Shown one piece after another: positions 43,972-50,961 of a stretch of DNA of 64,000 nucleotides (position 1 is its first letter; each line of letters opens with the position of its first letter). The stretch spans positions 2,046,001 through 2,110,000 of the forward strand of contig NZ_CP079107.1 of assembly GCF_019285735.1 (NCBI RefSeq), read 5' to 3'. Under the pieces are notes generated by a model. That model was not told the DNA's origin. It searched no databases and saw nothing but the letters and a program-made list of their open reading frames with translations. The position numbers and the translations under genes are program-made. This stretch comes from Paeniglutamicibacter sp. Y32M11. Its GTDB lineage: Bacteria; Actinomycetota; Actinomycetes; Actinomycetales; Micrococcaceae.

Positions 43972-44727
43972 TCAGGGGCCGGGCCTGCCGACGTGCGACA
44001 AGACACCGGGGTCCAGGGTCCGCAGGTAATCGGCAAAACCGGCCTCCAGCCGGCCCCGCAGGCGCCCGGAGGTGACGGCGTGCAGCCGGGTGGTGGCCCG
44101 GATCCGCGCACCGCCGGAGCGCAGCTTGTGGACCAATAATTTGTCCTCGTGCACCGGCACCGGATCGAAGCCGCCGACAGACACGTAGGCCGAGGCCCGG
44201 ACCCCCAGGTTCGCTCCGTGGACGTGCCCGTGCCCCTCGGTCCGGACATATGACTGCTGCCACAATCCAAAGAGGCGTTCCCCCAGTTCCGCCCGATCCG
44301 GTTCCACCGTCCCGGTCACCACGTCGACGCCGGATTCGGCCAATGCCAGCTGCCCGGTCAGCCAATGCCGCGGCACCCGGGTATCGGCGTCCGTGCAGGC
44401 GATCCAGGTATGCGCGAGCTCACTGCGGCCCGCCGCGGACGGTTCGCCCAAGGCCAGCGCCACGCCGGCGGCCCGGGTGGCGCCCACGGAACCACAATCC
44501 ACGGCAAGCACCTCGACGCGGCGATCCCGGGCCACGGCGGCCTCGGCGATCGCCTCCGAGCCATCGCGGCAGCCGTCTAGGACCAGGGTGAGCCCCACCC
44601 GGAGCCCGGGGCGTGCGTCGCCCAGCTGGTTCATGGCGGCCTGCAGGTGCCGCAGGCAGCCGCCGAGCAACGCCTCCTCGTTGCGCACCGGCACGACGAT
44701 GGCCAGCCTCCGGATCCCGTCATTCAT
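43972..44727 (-). CDS. Family 2 glycosyltransferase
   Basis: A 251-residue cytosolic or membrane-associated glycosyltransferase of the GT-A fold. The N-terminus RRLAIVVPVRNEEALLGGCLRHL binds the nucleotide sugar, ACTDADTRVPRHW contains the DxD-type metal site, and EDKLLVHKLRSGGARI has the ED catalytic region. It starts eight bases before the stop of the PIG-L/methyltransferase gene, so the two are coupled. The sugar and acceptor are unknown. Confidence 0.9.
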   Translation of the reverse strand: MNDGIRRLAIVVPVRNEEALLGGCLRHLQAAMNQLGDARPGLRVGLTLVLDGCRDGSEAIAEAAVARDRRVEVLAVDCGSVGATRAAGVALALGEPSAAGRSELAHTWIACTDADTRVPRHWLTGQLALAESGVDVVTGTVEPDRAELGERLFGLWQQSYVRTEGHGHVHGANLGVRASAYVSVGGFDPVPVHEDKLLVHKLRSGGARIRATTRLHAVTSGRLRGRLEAGFADYLRTLDPGVLSHVGRPGP

Positions 44728-46093
44728 CGCCGGCGCCGGGCCTTTCGAGGACTTCGAGGATGAAGTCGGTTTCGCGATGCAGCAGCTTGGGTTCCAGGCC
44801 CAGGTCCCGGGCGGCGGCATGTACCCCGTCGCCATCCAGGGGCCATCCCTCCACCGGATGCAACCAGTGGCACAGCAGCAGCTGCCCACCGGGGGACAGG
44901 GACTCGCGGCAGCGCAACAGCAACTGGTCCAATTCGTCGGCGGCCAGGAAGTACCCGATCTCCGAGACCACCACGAGGTCTTGGGAGGCCGGTTCGATCA
45001 CGGGCCACTGGTGCGGCAGCACCGCCCGGAGCAGGGATACGTGGGGCTGGTCCGCCACCCGCTGCGCGGCATCCCGCAGGGCCACCTCGCTGGCGTCCAA
45101 CGCCAGCAGCGACCGGGCCCGCGGTGCCAGTTCGCGGGTCAGCACACCGATGGAACAACCCAGTTCCAGCACCGTTCCGTACCGCCGGCGCGGCAATGAT
45201 GCGAGGGTGATGGCACGCTTGCGTTCCTCGTACTCGCTGCCCAGGTAGTGCCACGGATCGGGACGCCGGGTGTAGAGCGCGTCGAAGGTCTGCACCGCCG
45301 TTCCGGAGTCCCGCAGCCCCGCCGGCGTGTACCGGTAGGTTTCGGCGGGGCGGGTGAAATGCTGCAGGAAGGGGCCTTGCAGCACGGCCGCGTCCTGCGG
45401 CGCGGCAGAGAGCGGGGCGATCTGCGAACGGTGGGATTCCATCGCGGCGGCCTTGGCAGCCGCGGTCTGCGGATCCAGGGCTAGGGAATGCCAGCGGGTC
45501 CAGGCGGGATCGCCGTCGGGCCGTGCCCAGTGCCAGAACCAGATCGGGTATTCGAGCAGCCCCAGCCCGAGTTCCTGGGCCAGCCGCGCGGCCAAGGACC
45601 CGAGTGCATCGTGGTCCCCGTGGCCGTCGTGGCGGTAGGGCGCCACCAGGAGCGTGCCCGGTCCCGGGCCGGCGGCCCGCACTGCTGCCTCCACCGCCGA
45701 GATGTCCTTGGCCAGCGCGCCGTCCGGCAGCCCCAGCAACTCTAAGGTGGCGGTCGCGCCCGCGGCGCCGGCCGGGCCCAGCGCCGCGAGAGCTTCTTCG
45801 AGTTCGGCGGCCCGGATGCGGGCCAGCCGCTCCGGGGGATGACCCGGAGATCCCGGATGCGAGGCCTCGCCGGCGGTCGCCACGATGACGTGCACCCGGG
45901 CACCGGCGGCCAGTGCCAGGCGGACCAGGCCCCCCGCTCCCAGCGTTTCGTCGTCGGGGTGCGCCGAGAGGACGAGCACCATGGGTGCGCGCCCAGGTTC
46001 GGCCTCCGCCGGAAGGGGCGGCAGCTCGCCCACGCCTAATTCGACCCACAAGGCCTCCGGGGTGCCCGGATCGGTGTGGCTGAAGTTCACCAT
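44720..46093 (-). CDS. PIG-L family deacetylase fused to a class I SAM methyltransferase
   Basis: A 457-residue bifunctional protein. Residues 35-265 form a PIG-L (LmbE-like) zinc deacetylase with the metal-binding AHPDDE motif at 44-49 and YRHDGHGDHDAL with the second His. Residues about 285-457 form a methyltransferase with VLELGCSIGVLTRELAPRARSLLALDAS (motif I) and SQDLVVVSEIGYFL. PIG-L enzymes remove acetyl groups from N-acetylated sugars or sugar-lipids. The start at 46093 overlaps the acyl-CoA-dehydrogenase-like gene by seven bases. It suggests N-deacetylation and methylation of the same glycoside. Confidence 0.9.
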   Translation of the reverse strand: MVNFSHTDPGTPEALWVELGVGELPPLPAEAEPGRAPMVLVLSAHPDDETLGAGGLVRLALAAGARVHVIVATAGEASHPGSPGHPPERLARIRAAELEEALAALGPAGAAGATATLELLGLPDGALAKDISAVEAAVRAAGPGPGTLLVAPYRHDGHGDHDALGSLAARLAQELGLGLLEYPIWFWHWARPDGDPAWTRWHSLALDPQTAAAKAAAMESHRSQIAPLSAAPQDAAVLQGPFLQHFTRPAETYRYTPAGLRDSGTAVQTFDALYTRRPDPWHYLGSEYEERKRAITLASLPRRRYGTVLELGCSIGVLTRELAPRARSLLALDASEVALRDAAQRVADQPHVSLLRAVLPHQWPVIEPASQDLVVVSEIGYFLAADELDQLLLRCRESLSPGGQLLLCHWLHPVEGWPLDGDGVHAAARDLGLEPKLLHRETDFILEVLERPGAGDE

Positions 46094-47154
46094 CGGCCGG
46101 TGCCTCCGTTCGCATCTTCGAGCAGGAGTCCGCCCAACGCGGCATCGTCGCGGGACGAGTGGTGTTGCCTGATGTAGATGCCCAGGTCCGCGACCCTGCG
46201 CGCATGGTCCCGGTCGAATCCGAGCGGGGCCGGGCCCAGCGCCCGGCCGGCCAGCACCAGCAGGCGTTCGCAGGTTTCGGCGATGTGGCCCCGGACGCGT
46301 TGGGCGGTTTCCCACGTCAGGGTGCCGTCATCGGCATCTCGGGCGGCTTCGCGTAGCAGGGCCGCGCCGGAGGCCAGGAGTCGGTCCGCCTCGCCCAGCC
46401 AGGCCCGGGCCAGCTGGTCCGGTTCACGCCCCTGCGCGGAACGAAAGAGGGTGCGGTAGATGCCCACGGCACCGCCGAACCAGCAGGCGGCCACGCCCAC
46501 GCCGCCGACCGCGAATCCCGGCCGGTCGAGGTACCAGTTGGTGGCGCCCACCGGGTGGGCCCGGGCACCCGAGAAATCCACCGGCTCGCTGGGAATCCTG
46601 CCCAGCCCGTGGCTCTCCCAGGAACCCGAATGCGCGGTGACCCCCGCTTGGCGCAGGTCCACGGCGAAGGCCCGTCGTCCGCCGTCGACGTGGGCCGTCA
46701 CCACCGCGTGGTCGAGGGTTCCCGCCAGGGAACACCAGGGCTTGAGGCCATCGAGTGTCCACGCGGCCCCGGGTGTTTCTTGCCGTGCGGTGGCGGGTTT
46801 GTTCGCGCCGCCCTCGGCGGCAAACACCCCCCAGGTGGTTCCCGGTTGCCAACCGATGCCGGCATGCGACAGGATGGCGGCGGCATCCAGGTGCGGTTCC
46901 ACGGTCCTGGCTGCGGCAAGGTCCGCGCCGGCCAGCGTGGCAAGGAATTCCCACACGGCGGTGGTCCGCCCCGATCCCGGGGTCGGCGGTGCTTCACGGG
47001 AGTCGGCCAGGGCCGCAAGGATCGGTGCAGGATCCCCTTGGCAATGGCGCGAGGCCATGAGCAATTGCGTTTCCACGTCCCAACCCAGAGTTGATGAAGA
47101 CCCGACGGCGGGTTTCGCTGCGGGGGAGAAGTTCACGTGCCACACATCGGCCAT
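46087..47154 (-). CDS. Acyl-CoA dehydrogenase-like protein
   Basis: A 355-residue protein resembling the acyl-CoA dehydrogenase superfamily. Regions such as FLATLAGADLAAARTVEPHLDAAAIL, LDGLKPWCSLAGTLDHAVVTAHVDGGRRAFAVDL and GVGVAACWFGGAVGIYRTL fit the FAD-binding middle and C-terminal helical domains, though the usual catalytic Glu position cannot be confirmed by eye. It is the first gene of the deacetylase/transferase group and overlaps it by seven bases, so it is probably part of the same pathway, perhaps oxidising an acyl chain or an amine. Confidence 0.8.
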   Translation of the reverse strand: MADVWHVNFSPAAKPAVGSSSTLGWDVETQLLMASRHCQGDPAPILAALADSREAPPTPGSGRTTAVWEFLATLAGADLAAARTVEPHLDAAAILSHAGIGWQPGTTWGVFAAEGGANKPATARQETPGAAWTLDGLKPWCSLAGTLDHAVVTAHVDGGRRAFAVDLRQAGVTAHSGSWESHGLGRIPSEPVDFSGARAHPVGATNWYLDRPGFAVGGVGVAACWFGGAVGIYRTLFRSAQGREPDQLARAWLGEADRLLASGAALLREAARDADDGTLTWETAQRVRGHIAETCERLLVLAGRALGPAPLGFDRDHARRVADLGIYIRQHHSSRDDAALGGLLLEDANGGTGRW

Positions 47155-47160
47155 TGCTTC

Positions 47161-47838
47161 CTATTCCCCTTCCGTGGAGGTCTCGGTGTGCGGGGTTCCG
47201 ACGGGCTTGGATTCCGCGGAGCCGCGTTGTCGCAGGTAGATGGACAGGGCGACCATGCTGCCGACCGCCAGGAACTCGGACTGCCAGTTCTGCAGCGTGC
47301 GGTCCCAGAAGTCCGCGCTGAAAACGTACTGGATCCACTCGACGGGCGGCTGTCCGTGGTCGAGCTGGTCGGCGTTGTAGACCATGGTGCCGGCAACCGA
47401 CTGCAGCCACCAGGACGCAAGGAACACCGTGCCCATGACCAGTAACAAGGAATTGGAGTACAGCTTGAGCCGCCATCCGCCGACCGTGGCCCATTTCGGC
47501 GAGTTCGGTTTGGCGAATCGACCGACCAGTTGGCTTTCGTCGGTGCCCACGCCCTCGTCGCCTGGCTTTTTGGACTCCGGGGACCCACGCTGGATCAGCC
47601 AAATGGTGGCGAGGATGAACAGGAAGAACTGCAGGTACTCGGACTGCCAGTTTTCGGCGACGTCGACGACGAAGTTGCTCGAGGTCACGAATTCCCAGTA
47701 TCCCGCCGGGGAAGACCCGTGGGCGATCTGGTTCTCGTTATACACCCCAAGTCCCGCGAAGGACTGTCCCACCAGGGCACCGAGGAAAAGGATCGCGAAA
47801 GTGATACTGAGCATTTGGGATCGTAGTGCTTTGCGCAT
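47161..47838 (-). CDS. DUF6766 family membrane protein with internal duplication
   Basis: A 225-residue membrane protein made of two similar halves. Residues about 22-90 (GQSFAGLGVYNENQIAHG, WEFVTSSNFVVDVAENWQSEYLQ, LIQRGSPESK) correspond to about 140-208 (LQSVAGTMVYNADQLDHG, IQYVFSADFWDRTLQNWQSEFLA, LRQRGSAESK). Each half holds two hydrophobic segments around a conserved NWQSE motif. Function is unknown. It begins six bases after a 27-codon gene whose end supplies its ribosome site. Confidence 0.85.
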   Translation of the reverse strand: MRKALRSQMLSITFAILFLGALVGQSFAGLGVYNENQIAHGSSPAGYWEFVTSSNFVVDVAENWQSEYLQFFLFILATIWLIQRGSPESKKPGDEGVGTDESQLVGRFAKPNSPKWATVGGWRLKLYSNSLLLVMGTVFLASWWLQSVAGTMVYNADQLDHGQPPVEWIQYVFSADFWDRTLQNWQSEFLAVGSMVALSIYLRQRGSAESKPVGTPHTETSTEGE

Positions 47839-47844
47839 TGCCGT

Positions 47845-47928
47845 TCACCTCCCGGAGAAGCCAATGATGACCATGAGTAACAATCCGACGCCGATCATTC
47901 CAAGCCACAAGCTAAATTGAGTTCTCAT
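47845..47928 (-). CDS. 27-residue membrane peptide upstream of DUF6766
   Basis: A very short gene: an ATG at 47926-47928, one hydrophobic helix (SLWLGMIGVGLLLMVIIGF), and TGA at 47845-47847. The GGAGGTGA around its stop is the ribosome site of the DUF6766 gene, so translation is probably coupled. Tiny single-span membrane peptides in this position are known from related bacteria; the composition (no charged residue in the span) argues it is real. No strong ribosome site precedes it. Confidence 0.6.
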   Translation of the reverse strand: MRTQFSLWLGMIGVGLLLMVIIGFSGR

Positions 47929-48058
47929 GGAGCGAGCGTATGACCTGTGGCGGCCCGCGTAAAGGAAAATGCGCGGGGGACAAGCGGCAGGGGAATTTTG
48001 GCCGGGTCTGCCGGGTGCCGGTCTCCTGCCAGGCAGCGAATCCCGATTTGTGCAGCGA

Positions 48059-48319
48059 TTATGTCCGCTTGCGCGTCGAAAGCCCCCAAACTACGAGAAC
48101 GATCAATGCTCCGCCGATGGTCAGCAACCATGTTGACAGGTCCCAGAATTCATTGATTTCGATACCAAAGATTGCCGATTCGATCCATCCGCCGAGAACG
48201 GCGTCGACGATTCCGAGCAACAGGGTGACAATCCAGCCGCCACCCTGTTCGTCTGGTTTGATGACCTTTGTAATGGCGCCGACAATCAGTCCAAGAACTA
48301 TCCAACCAATGAAACTCAT
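48059..48319 (-). CDS. GlsB/YeaQ/YmgE family stress-response membrane protein
   Basis: An 86-residue protein with three membrane segments. The first (FIGWIVLGLIVGAITKVI) and second (GGWIVTLLLGIVDAVLGGWI), and a last (LSTWLLTIGGALIVLVVWGL), together with the conserved GWIVLGLIVG and GIVDAVLGG, identify the transglycosylase-associated protein family, induced by stress in many bacteria. GGAG precedes the ATG at 48319. It appears monocistronic. Confidence 0.92.
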   Translation of the reverse strand: MSFIGWIVLGLIVGAITKVIKPDEQGGGWIVTLLLGIVDAVLGGWIESAIFGIEINEFWDLSTWLLTIGGALIVLVVWGLSTRKRT

Positions 48320-48540
48320 AACTATTCTCCGTTCGGACGAAGGTTCAGTTTCAGCATCATTTGTGGCGAGGCACGTTTCGACCCTCCATGGAAAAAATAC
48401 TGAGGGTAGCTACTTTGCAATGTTGGTATTTGGCATTCCACATAGTGGGGATTTTGCTTAGTGCCGTGATCTAGCAGATCGCGGGCATCGTTCGTGCCAT
48501 GATGGGACCGCCGGTGGCCGGCAGGGATTACCCGTCGTCG

Positions 48541-48576
48541 CTTCTGGAGCATGGCTTCTGGAGCATGGCTTCTGGT
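48541..48576. repeat. 14-bp tandem duplication
   Basis: CTTCTGGAGCATGG is present twice in tandem followed by a partial third copy. It lies in a gene-free region just before the transposase fragment. From 48320 to 48620 I see no gene. Confidence 0.85.
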
Positions 48577-48619
48577 TCCGTGCGGAGGCCCACTGCCTTG
48601 ATTACTTGGCGAGGTTGCG

Positions 48620-48850
48620 ATGGTCGGATGGATTTGCGTGTCCTTGGTGCGTGGGGGCGGTGACTGGTCGGATTCCGCGGGATTGCACCGGTGCTCCGAT
48701 TGCGGGCGTCGCATCAGCGTGACTGCGAGGACGGTACTCCATGGGACACGCACGCCGTTGCCCGTGTGGTTCGAGGCCGCTGGGCTGATGTCGGTCTCCA
48801 AGCTGGGGCTGTCCGCGCAGAATCTGATGCGCACCACCGACCAGCGATGA
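48620..48850 (+). pseudogene. IS1595-type transposase fragment
   Basis: The plus strand reads HRCSDCGRRISVTARTVLHGTRTPLPVWFEAAGLMSVSKLGLSAQNLMR, then stops. This matches the N-terminal zinc-ribbon (second CxxC) and helix of IS1595/ISXO2-like transposases, which normally run to about 300 residues. The catalytic domain is missing, so it is a dead fragment. Confidence 0.7.
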
Positions 48851-48922
48851 CTACACCGAAGGCTCGGTCGCACGCTAAGGATGGATCCAAAGCCGGTGAC
48901 TGCCGACTGGTAGCTTAACGAA

Positions 48923-48961
48923 CGAAGGCCCACCCCGACATATTTTCGAGGTGGGCCTTCG
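48923..48961. terminator. 12-bp perfect hairpin
   Basis: CGAAGGCCCACC and its complement at 48950-48961 enclose a 15-nt loop. It is about 110 bases beyond the stop of the leftward gene at 49073 and just after the IS fragment, so it may end transcription from either side. Confidence 0.7.
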
Positions 48962-49072
48962 CTTTGGCGGATTAAAACGTGCGGAACCAAACATGGTCCA
49001 CCGGCCAGGCGGCCACAAGTTGCGCCTGAAGCAGTGCACGGCCGAATCGGGGCGGCTCCGACGTCTGTACGC

Positions 49073-49384
49073 TCAGCGGGGGAGATGCTCCGGCGGGCGG
49101 TGCAGAGGGACCCTACGGTAGTTGTCCTCCGAGAAATCCTCGTTGCGCCAAGTCATTTCCAGAAAAGGCGGAGAGGTGGCCCAGCCGGCATCGTCCTTGA
49201 TGCCATTGAGGCCAATGAATTCGCCGTCGGGCAGCTTGGATGCCTTGAAGGACCAGTCGGCTTCGCCATCCACCGTGATCTTTCCCGTGGTGCGCAAATC
49301 AACGTCGTACACCGCGTATCCGGTTCGGTTGGTGACATGCGCAGTCAGCGAATTAATCCATTCGAGTTCCAGTTTCCGTGTCAT
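49073..49384 (-). CDS. Hypothetical protein of 103 residues
   Basis: A soluble protein with a mixed alpha/beta look: MTRKLELEWINSLTAHVTNRTGYAVYDVDLRTTGKITVDGEADWSF, then FIGLNGIKDDAGWATSPPFLEM and a basic tail (RRVPLHRPPEHLPR). Composition and codon use fit a real gene, and a hairpin follows. No family is recognised. It is transcribed away from the GAF-ANTAR gene. Confidence 0.6.
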   Translation of the reverse strand: MTRKLELEWINSLTAHVTNRTGYAVYDVDLRTTGKITVDGEADWSFKASKLPDGEFIGLNGIKDDAGWATSPPFLEMTWRNEDFSEDNYRRVPLHRPPEHLPR

Positions 49385-49869
49385 GAATTAAGCCTAGACC
49401 GATCTCCCGCCCCGGTCGCGGTTTTTGCAACCCGCTGCCGCGACGGGTTTTCGTCCGCGCCCGTGCGCGTTCTACACCCCTTGCGTGGGGCCTCAGCTTG
49501 CTGCACCGCATTGGCGAAAGGGACCTGCGGCCAGCCCGTCCTCGGCGCTTCGCAGTCCAGATGGCAATTATGGCCTGATTGGGTTTGATCCTGGTGTGGC
49601 CCAGCCGAGCGACGGCGATTCGCATTCCCCTCGGTGTGCCGTGATCGGCCGTGGCCTGCTCCTTCGGTGCTCGACGACAGCCTGTTGCCCGGCTTACCTT
49701 GCGCTGCGCCTTGCCTGGGGCCACAATGCACGTAGTCTTGAGATGGATGTCACTGGTTGAACACCATGTTTTCCCGGTTGGCCATCGGCGATCCCCAGTT
49801 TGATAATGTGCTTCCCAAGGCCGCAGAAGTCCCAATCTGGATAGGCGGGGGACCCGTTCGAAAGGTTGA
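49385..49869. other. Gene-free stretch upstream of the GAF-ANTAR gene
   Basis: Divergent promoter region for the hypothetical protein and the GAF-ANTAR gene. Open frames here are Arg/Gly-rich shadows. No feature is supported. Confidence 0.5.
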
Positions 49870-50589
49870 ATGATGATCGCCGTAAACGAGTACCTGAGGG
49901 ATCTGCTTCTTGAAACGCTCGATTTGGAATCCTTTCTCAACGCGTTGACCCACGTCAGTGCCGAGGCATTGTCGGTTGCAGGGGGCCCGGTGCATGTGGG
50001 CATCACACTGCGCCGGCACAAGCGCGTCGGCACCGTGGCCAGCAGCAGCGCTCTGGCCCAGGAGCTTGACGAGGTGCAGTATAGCTATGGCGAAGGCCCG
50101 TGCCTGAGCGCGTGCAGCGAGCAGCGCACTATCAGCGTCCCGGACATTTCGCTCGACCGCCGCTGGCCCGACTACTTCCAGGCAATAGCCACCGTTGGCA
50201 TCCGCTCCATGCTTGCCGTGCCGTTCACGCTGGATTCGGAGGACACCGCGGCGATCAACCTGTACTCGATGAGGCCACATGCGTTCGACGATGAGGCGAT
50301 CACGCAGGCCGAGGCCTACTCCCAGCAGGCCTCGGCCCTGCTGAACTTGGCCGTGACGGTAGCCCAGCTCCGTGACAACGAGGAAAACCTGAGGCTCGCC
50401 CTGGCCTCCCGCACGACCATCAACTTGGCCGTGGGGATCATTATGGGCCAGAACAAGTGCAGCCAGGAACGGTCCTTCGAGATCCTCAAGTCGGCCTCGA
50501 GCTCGCGGAACATCAAGCTGCGCCATGTGGCCGAGGCGGTCATTGCCTCGACGACCAACGTCCCTGTCACCACACATTTCGAGGCTTAG
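49870..50589 (+). CDS. GAF and ANTAR domain protein (RNA-binding antiterminator)
   Basis: A 239-residue regulator. A GAF sensor domain (about residues 20-155: YGEGPCLSACSEQRTISVPDISLDRRWPDYF, IRSMLAVPFTLDSEDTAAINLYS) is followed by an ANTAR domain (about 170-228: NEENLRLALASRTTINLAVGIIMGQNKCSQERSFEILKSASSSRNIKLRHVAEAVI). ANTAR proteins bind a paired RNA hairpin in nascent transcripts and prevent termination. The start is the ATG at 49870 or 49873, after GAAAGG. Its targets are probably elsewhere. Confidence 0.93.
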   Translation: MMIAVNEYLRDLLLETLDLESFLNALTHVSAEALSVAGGPVHVGITLRRHKRVGTVASSSALAQELDEVQYSYGEGPCLSACSEQRTISVPDISLDRRWPDYFQAIATVGIRSMLAVPFTLDSEDTAAINLYSMRPHAFDDEAITQAEAYSQQASALLNLAVTVAQLRDNEENLRLALASRTTINLAVGIIMGQNKCSQERSFEILKSASSSRNIKLRHVAEAVIASTTNVPVTTHFEA

Positions 50590-50961
50590 CGCGAAGCTGC
50601 GCCGGATCGATTCGGCTTTCCGGTCACCGGTGCGCGGGACGTGTCCATCGGCCGGTCATCCCCGCGGTGGACCTCGGGGACAGGGCGTTCGATCCGGCGG
50701 TGCCCTCCGACGTCTGGCCGGCGGCCCGGTGCCTAGGCGTGGAAGGAAAACCGCCGCGGCACGGCGTGCAGAATTGTTTCCATGCCCGCCGTGATCGGAC
50801 TACGCTGGGTGGTGTGCTCAAGCAGCGGGCCGCGGCATCCTGTGTCGATGGGTCTTGACAATGTACGCCCACTCTCGCACCCCTGCTCCCGGGGGAACCA
50901 CGGCGGCCGTGCGCCGCCGGCATCCCCTGCCCGCGCTGCGCTCCGTCCGAAGCCGGGGTGG
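50590..50961. other. Gene-free stretch before the glucosidase gene
   Basis: No gene is supported; the long open frame that leads into the glucosidase gene is not protein-like here. It presumably includes that gene's promoter. Confidence 0.5.
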
